The notes: generated by a model from the letters alone, not told the origin. 64,000 nucleotides of DNA from Streptomyces bambusae (GCF_020532645.1 NZ_JAJAUZ010000019.1:1-64000), one strand, 5' to 3'. Shown: positions 52,546 to 62,319, counted from the first letter of the stretch. Translations and numbers: made by a program.

Positions 52546-54210
52546 ATGTCAGGACCCCGCCCCGTACGTGCCGCGCGCGGTACCGAGCTCAGCGCCCTGG
52601 GATGGCAGCAGGAAGCCGCCCTCCGCATGCTCCAGAACAACCTCGACCCCGAGGTCGCCGAGCACCCCGACAAGCTCGTCGTCTACGGCGGCACCGGCAA
52701 GGCGGCCCGTGACTGGCGCTCCTACGACGCCATGGTCCGCACCCTGCGCACCCTCAAGCAGGACGAGACCATGCTGGTGCAGTCCGGCCGCCCGGTCGGC
52801 GTCATGCAGACCCACGAGTGGGCCCCCCGCGTCCTGCTCGCCAACTCCAACCTGGTCGGCGACTGGGCCAACTGGGAGGAGTTCCGGCGCCTGGAGCAGC
52901 TCGGCCTGACCATGTACGGCCAGATGACCGCAGGCTCCTGGATCTACATCGGCACCCAGGGCATCCTCCAGGGCACCTACGAGACCTTCGCCGCGGTCGC
53001 CGCGAAGAAGTTCAACGGCACCCTGGCCGGAACCATCACCCTCACCGCCGGCCTCGGCGGCATGGGCGGCGCCCAGCCGCTCGCCGTCACCATGAACGAC
53101 GGCGTCGCGATCTGCATCGACTGCGACCCGCGCGCCATCGAGCGCCGCATCGAGCACCGCTACCTCGACGTCAAGGCCGACAACCTGGCGCACGCCCTGC
53201 AGCTGGCCACCGAGGCCCGCGACGCCCGCAGGCCGCTCTCCATCGGCCTGCTCGGCAACGCCGCCGACCTGCTCCCGCAGATGCTCGCCGAGGGCGCGCC
53301 GATCGACATCGTGACGGACCAGACCTCCGCCCACGACCCGCTGGCGTACCTGCCCACCGGCATCGCCTTCGAGGACATGGCCGACGCCGCCGCCAAGGAC
53401 CCGGCCGGCTTCACCACCCGCGCCCGCGAGTCGATGGCCAAGCACGTCGAGGCCATGGTCGGCTTCTTGGACGCCGGCGCCGAGGTCTTCGACTACGGCA
53501 ACTCCATCCGCGGCGAGGCCCAGCTGGCCGGCTACGACCGCGCGTTCGCCTTCCCCGGCTTCGTCCCCGCGTACATCCGCCCGCTGTTCTGCGAGGGGAA
53601 GGGCCCGTTCCGCTGGGCGGCCCTGTCCGGCGAGGCCTCGGACATCCACAAGACGGACAAGGCGATCCTGGAGCTCTTCCCGGAGAACGAGTCCCTGCAC
53701 CGCTGGATCAAGATGGCCGGCGAGCGCGTCCACTTCCAGGGCCTGCCCGCCCGCATCTGCTGGCTCGGCTACGGCGAGCGCGACAAGGCCGGCGAGCGCT
53801 TCAACGACATGGTCGCCTCCGGCGAGCTGGCCGCCCCGCTGGCCATCGGCCGCGACCACCTCGACTGCGGCTCCGTCGCCTCCCCGTACCGCGAGACCGA
53901 GGCCATGCTCGACGGCTCGGACGCCATCGCCGACTGGCCGCTGCTCAACGCCATGGTCAACGTCGCGTCCGGTGCCTCCTGGGTCTCCCTGCACCACGGC
54001 GGCGGCGTCGGCATGGGCCGCTCCATCCACGCCGGCCAGGTCACCGTCGCCGACGGCACCCCGCTGGCCGGCGAGAAGATCCGCCGGGTCCTCACCAACG
54101 ACCCCGGCATGGGCGTCATCCGGCACGTCGACGCCGGCTACGACATCGCCGAGACCGTCGCCGACGAGCGCGGCGTCCGCGTCCCCATGCGCGAGGGCGA
54201 CCAGGCGTGA
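52546..54210 (+). CDS. hutU: Urocanate hydratase
   Basis: 554 residues, the family size. It converts urocanate to imidazolonepropionate with tightly bound NAD+. Conserved blocks are [100 protein letters not shown], and the active-site Cys region [40 protein letters not shown] is 7 bases before ATG 52546. The stop overlaps the next gene's GTG by 4 bases. The preceding enzyme, histidine ammonia-lyase, is not in the window, as expected for Streptomyces where hutH lies elsewhere. Confidence 0.96.
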   Translation: MSGPRPVRAARGTELSALGWQQEAALRMLQNNLDPEVAEHPDKLVVYGGTGKAARDWRSYDAMVRTLRTLKQDETMLVQSGRPVGVMQTHEWAPRVLLANSNLVGDWANWEEFRRLEQLGLTMYGQMTAGSWIYIGTQGILQGTYETFAAVAAKKFNGTLAGTITLTAGLGGMGGAQPLAVTMNDGVAICIDCDPRAIERRIEHRYLDVKADNLAHALQLATEARDARRPLSIGLLGNAADLLPQMLAEGAPIDIVTDQTSAHDPLAYLPTGIAFEDMADAAAKDPAGFTTRARESMAKHVEAMVGFLDAGAEVFDYGNSIRGEAQLAGYDRAFAFPGFVPAYIRPLFCEGKGPFRWAALSGEASDIHKTDKAILELFPENESLHRWIKMAGERVHFQGLPARICWLGYGERDKAGERFNDMVASGELAAPLAIGRDHLDCGSVASPYRETEAMLDGSDAIADWPLLNAMVNVASGASWVSLHHGGGVGMGRSIHAGQVTVADGTPLAGEKIRRVLTNDPGMGVIRHVDAGYDIAETVADERGVRVPMREGDQA

Positions 54211-55412
54211 CCTTCCACGAGATGTGGGCCGACCTCGCGCCCATCGGCCGGCACGCGGACTCCGGCGGCTACCGCCGGTACGCGTGGACCGGAGCCGACG
54301 CGGACTGCCGCGCCTGGTTCCGGGCCCAGGCCGAGGCGCGGGGCCTGGCGTACGAGACGGACCGCAACGGCAACCAGTGGGCCTGGCTGGGCGACCCGCT
54401 GGCCGGCGACGCCGTCGTCACCGGCTCGCACCTGGACTCCGTACCGGACGGCGGGGCCTTCGACGGCCCCCTCGGCGTGGTCTCCTCCTTCGCGGCCCTG
54501 GACGAACTCCGCGCCAGGGGAGTGGAGTTCACCCGGCCGCTGGCCATCACCAACTTCGGTGACGAAGAAGGCGCCCGGTTCGGTCTGGCCTGCGTCGGCT
54601 CCCGGCTCGCCGCCGGACAGCTGACCAAGGAGAAGGCGTACGCGCTCCGCGACGCCGACGGCATCTCGCTGCCGGAGGCCATGGCGGCCGCCGGGTACGA
54701 CCCGGAGGCCATCGGGGCCGACCCCGAGCGCCTGGCCCGCATCGGCGCGTTCGTCGAATTGCACGTGGAGCAGGGCCGGGCCCTGGACCTGTCCGGCGAC
54801 GCGGTCGGCGTCGCCTCCTCCATCTGGCCGCACGGCCGCTGGCGGTACGACTTCGCGGGCGAGGCCAACCACGCCGGCACCACCCGGATCGCCGACCGCC
54901 GCGACCCGATGCTGCCGTACGCGGAGACGGTCCTCGCGGCCCGCCGCGAGGCCGAACTCGCGGGCGCCGTCGCCACCTTCGGCAAGATTGCGGTCGAGCC
55001 GAACGGGGTCAACGCCATCCCGTCCCTGGTGCGGGGCTGGCTCGACGCCCGCGCCGCCGACGAGGTCACCCTCGACCAGGTCATCGGAGGGGTCCGGCAG
55101 GCGGCCCTGGCGCACGCCGAGCGGCACGGCGTGGAACTCGCCGTCACGCGGGAGTCCTTCACCCCGGTGGTCGAGTTCCAGCACGCCCTGCGCGACGAAC
55201 TCACCCGGATCCTCGGCGAGAAGACGCCCGTGCTGGGAACGGGTGCGGGACACGACGCCGGAATCCTCTCCGCGTCCGTCCCGACCGCCATGCTGTTCGT
55301 ACGCAACCCCACCGGCATCTCGCACTCCCCGGCGGAACATGCCGCCGAGGACGACTGCACCGCCGGTGTCCTCGCCCTCGCCGACGTACTGGAAGGTCTC
55401 GCGTGCCGGTGA
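54207..55412 (+). CDS. M20-family amidohydrolase (allantoate/N-carbamoylase type) in the hut operon
   Basis: About 401 residues. Metal ligands are in [19 protein letters not shown] and [11 protein letters not shown]; the dimer and metal motif is [14 protein letters not shown]; catalytic-pocket [17 protein letters not shown] and [11 protein letters not shown] complete the M20 hydantoinase/allantoate amidohydrolase pattern. The gene overlaps hutU by 4 bases and hutF by 10, so it is locked into the histidine operon. Because the final step of the pathway needs N-formylglutamate deformylase (HutG) and no hutG is seen, this enzyme may be that deformylase by non-orthologous replacement. This is an inference. 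Confidence 0.88.
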   Translation: MTFHEMWADLAPIGRHADSGGYRRYAWTGADADCRAWFRAQAEARGLAYETDRNGNQWAWLGDPLAGDAVVTGSHLDSVPDGGAFDGPLGVVSSFAALDELRARGVEFTRPLAITNFGDEEGARFGLACVGSRLAAGQLTKEKAYALRDADGISLPEAMAAAGYDPEAIGADPERLARIGAFVELHVEQGRALDLSGDAVGVASSIWPHGRWRYDFAGEANHAGTTRIADRRDPMLPYAETVLAARREAELAGAVATFGKIAVEPNGVNAIPSLVRGWLDARAADEVTLDQVIGGVRQAALAHAERHGVELAVTRESFTPVVEFQHALRDELTRILGEKTPVLGTGAGHDAGILSASVPTAMLFVRNPTGISHSPAEHAAEDDCTAGVLALADVLEGLACR

Positions 55413-56740
55413 AGACTTTTTGGCTGGAGCACGCCTGGCTCGGCACCAACGTCGAGCCGGGCGTCGCCCTGGACGTGTCCGACGGCCGGATCACGGCCGT
55501 CCGCACCGGGGCCGACACCCCGCCGCCGGGCGCCGAGATCCTGCGCGGCCTCACCCTGCCGGGCCTCGCCAACGCGCACTCGCACGCCTTCCACCGGGCG
55601 CTGCGGGGCACGGTGCAGGTCGGCAGCGGCACGTTCTGGACCTGGCGCGAGGTGATGTACGGCGTCGCGCAGAACCTCACACCGGACACCTACTTCGCGC
55701 TCGCGCGGGCCGTGTACGCGGAGATGGCCCTCGCCGGGATCACCGCCGTCGGCGAGTTCCACTACGTCCACCACGCGCCGGGCGGCACGCCGTACGCCGA
55801 CCCCAACGCGATGGGCGAGGCGCTGATCGCGGCCGCCGACGAGGCGGGCATCCGGATCACGCTCCTCGACACCGCCTATCTCGCGGCGGGGTTCGGGGAG
55901 GCGCCCAACGCGCACCAGCTGCGGTTCTCCGACGGCACCGCCGAGGCCTGGGCCGAGCGGACGTCCGCCCTGAAGGCGCGCGAGCACGCGGTGATCGGGG
56001 CGGCGATCCACTCCGTACGGGCCGTCCCCGCGGACCAGCTCGCCACGGTGGCCGGCTGGGCGCAGGCCCGCCGCGCTCCCCTGCACGTCCACCTCTCCGA
56101 GCAGACCGCGGAGAACGACGCCTGCCGGGCCGCGCACGGGTGCACGCCGACGCAGCTGCTGGCCGAGCACGGGGTGCTGGGGCCGCGGACCACGGGGGTC
56201 CACAACACCCACCTCACCGACGAGGACATCGCCCTGCTCGGTGGCACGACCACCGGCACCTGCATGTGCCCCACCACCGAACGCGACCTTGCCGACGGCA
56301 TCGGCCCGGCCGTCCGCCTCCAGCGGGCCGGCAGCCCGCTCTCGCTCGGCAGCGACAGCCATGCGGTGATCGACCTGCTGGAGGAGGCCCGGGCCATGGA
56401 GCTCAACGAGCGCCTGGCCAGCCGCACCCGCGGCCACTGGACGGCCGCCGCCCTGCTCCGCGCCGCCTCCGCCGACGGGCACGCGGCCCTCGGCTGGGAC
56501 GAGGCGGGCACCCTGGAGGCGGGCGCGCCGGCCGACTTCACGACCATCGCGCTGGACTCCGTACGGACGGCCGGTCCGGTACCGCGGCTGGGGGCCGAGA
56601 CGGCCGTCTTCGCGGCCTCCGCGGCCGATGTCCGCCACACGGTCGTGGCCGGCCGCCACATCGTCCGCGACGGCGCGCACACCCGTGTCGGCGACGTCGC
56701 CCGAGCCCTGTCCGAATCCATCGCGGCCGTCCGCGGCTGA
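55403..56740 (+). CDS. hutF: Formimidoylglutamate deiminase
   Basis: 445 residues. The amidohydrolase fold has the metal ligands HxH in LPGLANAHSHAFHRALRGT, then TWREVMYG, a catalytic TAVGEFHYVHH, the ligand His in LHVHLSEQTAENDAC, and the metal Asp in LSLGSDSHAVIDLLEEARAMELNERL. It deaminates N-formiminoglutamate to N-formylglutamate. GTG 55403 follows GGAAGG by 6 bases; a GTG at 55409 would give the common 4-base overlap. The downstream 113 bases before hutI contain a dispersed repeat. Confidence 0.93.
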   Translation: MPVKTFWLEHAWLGTNVEPGVALDVSDGRITAVRTGADTPPPGAEILRGLTLPGLANAHSHAFHRALRGTVQVGSGTFWTWREVMYGVAQNLTPDTYFALARAVYAEMALAGITAVGEFHYVHHAPGGTPYADPNAMGEALIAAADEAGIRITLLDTAYLAAGFGEAPNAHQLRFSDGTAEAWAERTSALKAREHAVIGAAIHSVRAVPADQLATVAGWAQARRAPLHVHLSEQTAENDACRAAHGCTPTQLLAEHGVLGPRTTGVHNTHLTDEDIALLGGTTTGTCMCPTTERDLADGIGPAVRLQRAGSPLSLGSDSHAVIDLLEEARAMELNERLASRTRGHWTAAALLRAASADGHAALGWDEAGTLEAGAPADFTTIALDSVRTAGPVPRLGAETAVFAASAADVRHTVVAGRHIVRDGAHTRVGDVARALSESIAAVRG

Positions 56741-56744
56741 GCCT

Positions 56745-56845
56745 GCCGGGGCTCCGCCCCCCCCGCACCGCAATCGCCGACGGGCGAAATCCAGCCCGTC
56801 CGGCGATTGAGGACCGGGGTCCGGGGCGGAGCCCCGATTTCTGAG
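56745..56845. repeat. Dispersed intergenic repeat, copy 4, inside the hut operon
   Basis: GGGGCTCCGCCCCCCC, CAATCGCCGACGGGCGAAAT, TCCAGCCCGTCCGGCGATTG, AGGACCGGGGTCC and GGGGCGGAGCCCCG match the repeat at 23700. The unit is nearly palindromic and can fold into a hairpin between hutF and hutI. Confidence 0.7.
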
Positions 56846-56853
56846 AGGACCGC

Positions 56854-58023
56854 ATGACCACCACGCTCGTCACCAACATCGGCAGCCTCGTCACCAACGA
56901 CCCCGCCCTCGGCGAGGGCCCCCTCGGCCTCGTCGAGGACGCCGCCGTGGTCATGGACGGCGACCGCGTTACGTGGGTGGGCCCGGCGGCCAAGGCCCCG
57001 GCGGCGGACGCGGCGTACGACGCCGGGGGCCGGGCCCTGATCCCCGGCTTCGTCGACTCGCACTCCCACCTGGTCTTCGCCGGCGACCGCACCCAGGAGT
57101 TCAACGCCCGGATGTCCGGCCGCAGCTACACCGCCGGCGGCATCCGCACCACCGTCGCCGCCACCCGCTCCGCCACCGACGCGCAGCTGGAAGCCAACCT
57201 CGTACGGCACCTGCACGAGGCCCGCCGCCAGGGCACCACCACCTTCGAGACCAAGTCCGGCTACGGGCTCACCGTCGAGGACGAGGCCCGCGCCCTGCGG
57301 ATCGCCGCCGCCCACACCGACGAGGTCACCTACCTCGGCGCGCACATCGTGTCCCCCGACTACGCCGAGGACCCGGCCGCGTACGTGGACCTCGTCACCG
57401 GCGAGATGCTGACGGCCTGCGCCCCGTACGCCCGCTGGGTGGACGTGTTCTGCGAGAAGGGCGCCTTCGACGGGGACCAGGCGCGCGCGATCCTGACCGC
57501 CGGCAAGGCCGCCGGGCTGATCCCGCGCATCCACGCCAACCAGCTCAGCTTCGGCCCCGGCGTCCAGCTCGGCGTCGAGCTGGGTGCGGCGTCCGCCGAC
57601 CACTGCACGCACCTCACCGACGCGGACGTCGACGCCCTCGCCAACTCCGAGACCGTCGCCACGCTGCTGCCCGGTGCCGAGTTCTCCACCCGCGCCCAGT
57701 GGCCCGACGCCCGCCGCCTGCTCGACGCCGGCGCCACGGTGGCGCTGTCCACGGACTGCAACCCGGGCTCCTCGTACACGAGTTCCATGCCGTTCTGCAT
57801 CGCGCTCGCCGTCCGCGACATGGGCATGACCCCCGACGAGGCCCTGTGGTCCGCCACCGCCGGCGGTGCCCGTGCGCTGCGCCGCACGGACATCGGCGCG
57901 CTGACCCCCGGCGCCCGCGCCGACCTGGTGCTCCTCGATGCGCCCAGCCACGTCCACCTCGCCTACCGCCCCGGCGTCCCGCTGGTCCACGCGGTCTGGC
58001 AGCGGGGCGAGCGCGTGGTCTGA
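56854..58023 (+). CDS. hutI: Imidazolonepropionase
   Basis: 389 residues. It hydrolyses imidazolonepropionate to N-formiminoglutamate. Metal-binding blocks are [25 protein letters not shown] (HxH), the catalytic [23 protein letters not shown]-type [30 protein letters not shown], and [27 protein letters not shown]. It is the third known hut enzyme in this cluster. AGAGGACC precedes ATG 56854. A repeat copy separates it from hutF. It is followed by 150 bases of GC-rich DNA without a clear terminator before the surface operon. Confidence 0.95.
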   Translation: MTTTLVTNIGSLVTNDPALGEGPLGLVEDAAVVMDGDRVTWVGPAAKAPAADAAYDAGGRALIPGFVDSHSHLVFAGDRTQEFNARMSGRSYTAGGIRTTVAATRSATDAQLEANLVRHLHEARRQGTTTFETKSGYGLTVEDEARALRIAAAHTDEVTYLGAHIVSPDYAEDPAAYVDLVTGEMLTACAPYARWVDVFCEKGAFDGDQARAILTAGKAAGLIPRIHANQLSFGPGVQLGVELGAASADHCTHLTDADVDALANSETVATLLPGAEFSTRAQWPDARRLLDAGATVALSTDCNPGSSYTSSMPFCIALAVRDMGMTPDEALWSATAGGARALRRTDIGALTPGARADLVLLDAPSHVHLAYRPGVPLVHAVWQRGERVV

Positions 58024-58120
58024 TCCGGCACGGGCGCGGCGGGGGCGGGGGCGCGGGCGCGTCGGGCCGGGGCGATCCGGTCCGTACTTTGTCTTCCCTC
58101 CTCAGGACCTCCGGCGTACC

Positions 58121-58150
58121 TTGACGGCCAATCTGACTCTTCGTCAGTAA
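58121..58150 (+). promoter_or_regulatory. Candidate promoter of the surface operon
   Basis: TTGACG (58121-58126) with a weak -10 around 58144-58150 (TCAGTAA) and an inverted repeat CTGAC/GTCAG (58133-58137 with 58143-58147). The start codon follows at 58175. The -10 is poor, so confidence is low. Confidence 0.35.
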
Positions 58151-58174
58151 CTTTTGGCCGGAGGGGAACCCGAG

Positions 58175-58852
58175 GTGTCCAAGCAGCAACGCTCCGCCGC
58201 GCTCGCGCTGGCCTCGGCGGTGGCCGGCGCGGCGGTGCTGACGGCCGCCCCCGCCGCCCGCGCCGACGTCGTCGACGTCAAGTACGACTGCAAGACCCCC
58301 ATCGGCCCCAAGTCCGCGGTCTCCCCGATCGACATCACGGCCGTCCGGGCCGGCAGCGGCTACAAGCTGACGATGTCCTTCCGCAAGGGCGTCTCGTCCA
58401 GCCCGATCGAGCTGGGCAAGGGGGCGATGAAGCCGAGTGCCGTGATCACGGTGGGCGGCGCGGACAGCGGGACGGTCGCCGTGTCCGGGCCGCCCAACGC
58501 GGTGGCCGCGCCCGCCGACACCCCCATCAAGATCAACGACCTGTCGGGTACGTACACCCCCCGACGCAGCGGCCAGGTCACCTTCACGGCGGGCGTGCTC
58601 ACCATCAACGCGCTGATGACGACCACGACCTGCACCCCCGGAAACAGCCCGGCGCCGTCGCTGGCGATGCAGGTCGAGGCGGCGGCCGGCGCCGGCAACA
58701 CCACCGACGCCGCGGGGAAGGCCGCCACCCTGCCGCAGACCGGGCCCATGGACTCCGCCCTCGCCCTCGGCACCCTCGGCGGCACCGTCCTGCTCTCCGG
58801 GGCCGCCGGAGTGCTGTGGCTGACCCGGCGCGGCCGGACCACCCGGGCCTGA
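58175..58852 (+). CDS. Surface protein with LPQTG sortase signal, first gene of surface operon
   Basis: 225 residues. A signal peptide (ALALASAVAGAAVLTAAPAARA) precedes a beta-rich domain with one Cys pair (KYDCKTP ... TTTTCTPG). The C-terminus is LPQTG (residues 186-190), then a hydrophobic helix (ALALGTLGGTVLLSGAAGVLWL) and RRGR, the classic sortase anchor. The block KPSAVITVGGADSGTVAVSGP plus DLSGTYTPRRSGQVTF is shared with the second half of the last protein of the operon. GTG 58175 follows GAGGGG by 8 bases. The substrate is expected to be wall-attached by a class E/C-type sortase. It begins the operon 58175-62266. Confidence 0.82.
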   Translation: MSKQQRSAALALASAVAGAAVLTAAPAARADVVDVKYDCKTPIGPKSAVSPIDITAVRAGSGYKLTMSFRKGVSSSPIELGKGAMKPSAVITVGGADSGTVAVSGPPNAVAAPADTPIKINDLSGTYTPRRSGQVTFTAGVLTINALMTTTTCTPGNSPAPSLAMQVEAAAGAGNTTDAAGKAATLPQTGPMDSALALGTLGGTVLLSGAAGVLWLTRRGRTTRA

Positions 58853-58875
58853 CCCGGCGGACCCGGGGACCGCCC

Positions 58876-59763
58876 ATGCCGTCGCGCACCAGCCGCCGCA
58901 CCGCGGCACCCGCCCTGGCCCTCCTGGCCCTGCTCCCCTTCACCCCGTCCGAGGCCCGGGCGGCCGCCCCCGCCGACTGGACCGCCGCCCCGGCCGCCGG
59001 CAGCGGCTCCGGCCGCACCTGGTTCTACCTCCAGGGCACCCCCGGCGCCGTCCTCGAAGACCGCCTGGCCCTCACCAACCCCTCCGACCGAGTGCGTACG
59101 GTCGCCCTGCGGGGCTCCGCACCGGCGGGCGGGGCGGCGGCCGGCGCCGGGGCCTGGATCCGCTTCGCCGACACCGACGTCCGGATCCCGCCCCGCACCC
59201 GGGCCGTGGTGCCGTTCAGCGTGACCGTGCCCGCCGGGGCGGTGCCGGGGGACCACCGGGCGCTCGTCGTGGCCGCCGGCGGGGGCCGCAGCACCGGGGT
59301 CGAGGTGCAGGTGCGGGTCGGCGGGCCCGCGGTGGCGGCGCTCACCGTCGAGGACGTGTCCGTCGGCGGCAGCGGCCGGGGCGCGGTGCTGCGGTACACG
59401 CTCGTCAACCGCGGCAACACCGCGCTGCGCCCGCAGGTCGCCGTACGCGCCGAGGGGGTCCTCGGCCCGCTGCCCGCGCCCGTGCCGCGGACCGGCGGCG
59501 CGCTCGCGCCCGGGCGCCGTGCCGAGCGGACCCTCCCCTGGCCGGACGCGCCGGCCCTCGACTCCGTGGACCTGACCCTCACGGCCACCGCCCCCGGCGG
59601 CGTCCGGGCCACCGCCCGCACCACGGCCCGCTTCGCCCCCTGGCCCGCCCTGGCCGGCACCGCCGCCGCGGCCGCCGCGGCCACCGCCCTCCTCGTGCGT
59701 GCCGGGCGCCGCCGCCGGCCCCGCCCCACCCCAGCAGCCGAACCGACGGGAGCAGCCAGTTGA
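58876..59763 (+). CDS. DUF916/WxL-partner-like secreted protein with C-terminal membrane anchor
   Basis: 295 residues. A signal peptide (ALALLALLPFTPSEARA) leads to two Ig-like beta domains: GRTWFYLQGTPGAVLEDRLALTNPSDRVRTVAL ... IRFADTDVRIPPRTRAVVPFSVTVPAGAVPGDHRALVVAAGGG, then VEVQVRVGGPAVAALTVEDVSVGG and VLRYTLVNRGNTALRPQV. The ordering and the GDHxxxLVV motif resemble DUF916 (WxL protein peptidoglycan domain, COG1470). It ends with a membrane helix (LAGTAAAAAAATALLV) and an Arg-rich tail. It probably stands on the membrane and reaches into the wall. It is second in the operon, 23 bases after the LPQTG gene, and its stop overlaps the next start. Confidence 0.75.
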   Translation: MPSRTSRRTAAPALALLALLPFTPSEARAAAPADWTAAPAAGSGSGRTWFYLQGTPGAVLEDRLALTNPSDRVRTVALRGSAPAGGAAAGAGAWIRFADTDVRIPPRTRAVVPFSVTVPAGAVPGDHRALVVAAGGGRSTGVEVQVRVGGPAVAALTVEDVSVGGSGRGAVLRYTLVNRGNTALRPQVAVRAEGVLGPLPAPVPRTGGALAPGRRAERTLPWPDAPALDSVDLTLTATAPGGVRATARTTARFAPWPALAGTAAAAAAATALLVRAGRRRRPRPTPAAEPTGAAS

Positions 59764-60881
59764 ACGGCGAGCCCAGCACCCGACCCGGAGCCCGCCCCGG
59801 CCGACTCCTCGCCGTGCTCCTCCTCGCGCTCGCCGCCCTGCTCGGCCCCACCGCGGCCGCACGGGCCGAGGCGGCCGAGGAGCGGCCCGCCGTGGAGCTG
59901 TCGCTCACCGAGGTGGCCAAGGGGACGGAGATCACGGTCAGCGGCACCGGCTGGCGGGCCCGGTCGCTGCTCACCCTGCTGGTCTGCGGGCAGAACATGA
60001 TCGGCGGCACCAACAGCTGCGCCAACGCCGACGGCCGGGCCGCCACCACCGACGACGCCGGGCGCTTCGGCAGGCAGCTGCCGGTGGTCGCGCCGCCCAC
60101 CCCCTGTCCGTGCGTGGTGGCCGTCGCCACCGTCACCGGCGGCCAGTCCCAGGTGCTCGCCCCCGTGAAGATCACCGGCCACCCGGTGGCCGCCCTGCCC
60201 GCGCAGACCGGCACCGCCCGGCTCGCCGTCCTGGCCGCGCCCCGGCTGGAGGGCGAGGACGGGGTGCTGACCTGGTTCGGCGCCCCGCCCTCCCGCAAGC
60301 TCGTGATCACCGTCGGCAACCTCGGCTCCGCCCCTGTCAAGGACCCGCTCTTCCAGGTCGGCACCGCCCACGGAGTCTTCGCCCCGGTCTGGGAGGAGCG
60401 CCAGTGGCGCGGCACCCTCGCACCCGGCGGCAAGGCCCGCGTCGCCCTCGACGTCGGCCTCACGGCGGGCGCGCACGGCGACTACACCGTCTCCCTCAAG
60501 TACGGCGAGAAGCTGCTGGTCGTCCAGCCCTGGGGCGTGGACCGGCCGTACGGGGTGACGCTCTTCTGGATCCTGCTCTGCCTGGTCGTCCCCGCCGGGG
60601 TCTTCCGTACCGGCATGGCCGTGGTGGACCGGGTCCGGCCGCGGGCCGGGGCCGGCGGCCGCCACCGCGGGGCGGGCCGGATCCCCGAGGCGGCCGCCGC
60701 GGTCACCGCGAAGCTCCCGCGGATCCCGTCCGCGTCCCCGGCCCGGCCCGCCCCCGCCGAGGACCCGCCCGGCGCGGCCGGCACCGCGGCCCTGCCGTGG
60801 TTCGGCCCGGGCCGCGCCCCGGCCGCCCCCCAGACATCCGCACCGTCTGAGAACAGTTCGACGACGAAGGGACACTCGTGA
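59760..60881 (+). CDS. Neocarzinostatin-like membrane protein, third gene of surface operon
   Basis: About 373 residues. A signal peptide (RLLAVLLLALAALLGPTAAARA) precedes a neocarzinostatin-type beta domain (VELSLTEVAKGTEITVSGTGWRARSLLTLLVCGQNMIGGTNSCANADGRAATTDDAGRFGRQLPVVAPPTPCPCVVAVATV). A second Ig-like domain (SRKLVITVGNLGSAPVKDPLFQVG...GDYTVSLKYG) follows. A membrane helix (YGVTLFWILLCLVVPAGVF) and a Pro/Ala-rich cytoplasmic tail end the protein. The TTG at 59760 overlaps the preceding stop, and GGGAG lies 7 bases before it. The neocarzinostatin resemblance is by sequence pattern; the fold binds ligands or partners in other proteins. Confidence 0.75.
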   Translation: MNGEPSTRPGARPGRLLAVLLLALAALLGPTAAARAEAAEERPAVELSLTEVAKGTEITVSGTGWRARSLLTLLVCGQNMIGGTNSCANADGRAATTDDAGRFGRQLPVVAPPTPCPCVVAVATVTGGQSQVLAPVKITGHPVAALPAQTGTARLAVLAAPRLEGEDGVLTWFGAPPSRKLVITVGNLGSAPVKDPLFQVGTAHGVFAPVWEERQWRGTLAPGGKARVALDVGLTAGAHGDYTVSLKYGEKLLVVQPWGVDRPYGVTLFWILLCLVVPAGVFRTGMAVVDRVRPRAGAGGRHRGAGRIPEAAAAVTAKLPRIPSASPARPAPAEDPPGAAGTAALPWFGPGRAPAAPQTSAPSENSSTTKGHS

Positions 60882-62266
60882 AGACCCAACGGAGGGTGAG
60901 CGCGGTCGCGGCCGCGCTGCTGCTCGGCGGCGCGGGCCTGGTGGTGGTGGCCTCGCCCGCCCAGGCCGCCGAGGTGTCGTACAAGGTGAAGTGCGTGCCG
61001 CCGGCCGCCGGCGGCGGACCGGTGGAGGGCACGTCCACTGTCAAGATCACCGCACCGGCCACCGCCAAGGTGGGCGACGAGGTCGACGTGACCTGGGAGT
61101 TCACCAAGCTGGCGGCCAAGAACTCGAACCTCGCCGACCTCCCGGCGAACTCGGTGACCCCCACCGGGCAGCTGGCCGTCTCCGGCGGCGCCGGCCTCAC
61201 GCTCAAGGGGCAGCCGAAGAACCCCGCGATCCCGAAGGGCGGCGAGATGAAGCTCCCCGCCTTCACGGGGAAGCTGAAGCTCACCAAGGCCGGCGACGTC
61301 ACCCTGACCCCCGGCAAGTACGAGATCTCCGTCCGCCTGTACGGCAGCGACTGGGTGACCAAGTGCGACCCGCTGGAGCAGCCGAAGGCCGCCGCGACCA
61401 TCAAGGTCACCGGCGGCTCCAGCGGCGGCACGACGTCCGGCACGACGTCCGGCACCACGTCCGGCACGACCTCGGGCACCACGTCCGGTACGACGACGGG
61501 GACAACCTCGGGCACCACGTCCGGTACGACGACGGGCACCACCGCCGGTACGACGTCCGGTACGACGTCCGGCACGACCGCCGGCACGACCGCCGGCACG
61601 ACCGCCGGCACGACCGCCGGTACCGGCGGCCCCACCGAGGTCGCCGGCAAGGAGGTCGCCGTCACGTTCGCCTGCACGGCCCCCGGCCCCCCGACCATCC
61701 AGTCGAAGGTCACCGTGAACGCCAAGAAGAACGGCGGCAACTGGGACCTCACCGTCAAGACCGCCAAGGGCGTCATGGACAGCCCGGCCCCCATCGCCAA
61801 GGGCCAGCTCAAACCCTCGATGATGATCACACTGGGCGGCGCGGACAGCGGCAGCGTCGCGGTCGCCGGACCGGCCAACGCCGAGGACATCAAGGCCGGC
61901 GACCCGGTCAGCCTGTCCGACATGACCGGCACCTACAAGCCGGGCAAGTCCGGCAAGGTCACGCTCAGCCCCGGTGACCTGACCATCACGGTCTTCGGCA
62001 CGACCAAGATCCCGTGCAAGGCGAAGACCACCGCCGTCTCCGCCACCGTGGACACCGCCGCCCAGCCCGGCGGCAGCGGCAGCACCACCGCGGGCACGAC
62101 CGCCGGCACCACCGCCTCGGCCGGCTCCAACGGCGGCCTCGCCGACACCGGAGCCTCCGACGACGGCGGCATCAAGGCCCTCGGCCTGGTCGCCGGCACG
62201 GTGCTGCTCCTCGGCGCCGCGGTGTTCACCTTCACCCCCTGGCGGCGCCTGCGCGGCACCAGGTAG
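60878..62266 (+). CDS. Surface protein with LADTG sortase signal and GTT(S/A/T) linker
   Basis: 462 residues. A signal peptide (AVAAALLLGGAGLVVVASPAQA) precedes a first beta domain (VSYKVKCVPPAAGGGPVEGTSTVKITAP ... CDPLEQPKAAATIKVT). Then 16 GTT(S/T/A) tetrapeptides form a linker. A second domain (VTFACTAPGPPTIQSKVTVN ... KPSMMITLGGADSGSVAVAGP ... DMTGTYKPGKSGKVTLSPGDLTITVFGT) is homologous to the LPQTG protein of the same operon. LADTG (421-425), a membrane helix and RRLRGTR are the LAxTG sortase E signal typical of Streptomyces. GTG 60878 overlaps the previous stop. A bidirectional terminator follows at 62282. Confidence 0.82.
   Translation: MKTQRRVSAVAAALLLGGAGLVVVASPAQAAEVSYKVKCVPPAAGGGPVEGTSTVKITAPATAKVGDEVDVTWEFTKLAAKNSNLADLPANSVTPTGQLAVSGGAGLTLKGQPKNPAIPKGGEMKLPAFTGKLKLTKAGDVTLTPGKYEISVRLYGSDWVTKCDPLEQPKAAATIKVTGGSSGGTTSGTTSGTTSGTTSGTTSGTTTGTTSGTTSGTTTGTTAGTTSGTTSGTTAGTTAGTTAGTTAGTGGPTEVAGKEVAVTFACTAPGPPTIQSKVTVNAKKNGGNWDLTVKTAKGVMDSPAPIAKGQLKPSMMITLGGADSGSVAVAGPANAEDIKAGDPVSLSDMTGTYKPGKSGKVTLSPGDLTITVFGTTKIPCKAKTTAVSATVDTAAQPGGSGSTTAGTTAGTTASAGSNGGLADTGASDDGGIKALGLVAGTVLLLGAAVFTFTPWRRLRGTR
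61427..61618 (+). repeat. 12-bp tandem repeats coding GTT(S/T/A)
   Basis: Sixteen contiguous copies of a 12-base unit (GGCACGACGTCC and close variants) encode the Gly-Thr-Thr-Ser/Thr/Ala linker of the LADTG protein. A short second cluster follows near 62090. Length variation by slippage is likely. Confidence 0.9.
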
Positions 62267-62281
62267 CCGTCCGGGTACGCA

Positions 62282-62319
62282 GAACGGCCCGGCACACCGA
62301 GCGGTGTGCCGGGCCGTTC
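62282..62319. terminator. Bidirectional hairpin terminator
   Basis: A perfect 16-bp stem (62282-62297 with 62304-62319, GAACGGCCCGGCACAC and complement) with a 6-base loop, between the convergent stops at 62266 and 62341. Confidence 0.88.
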
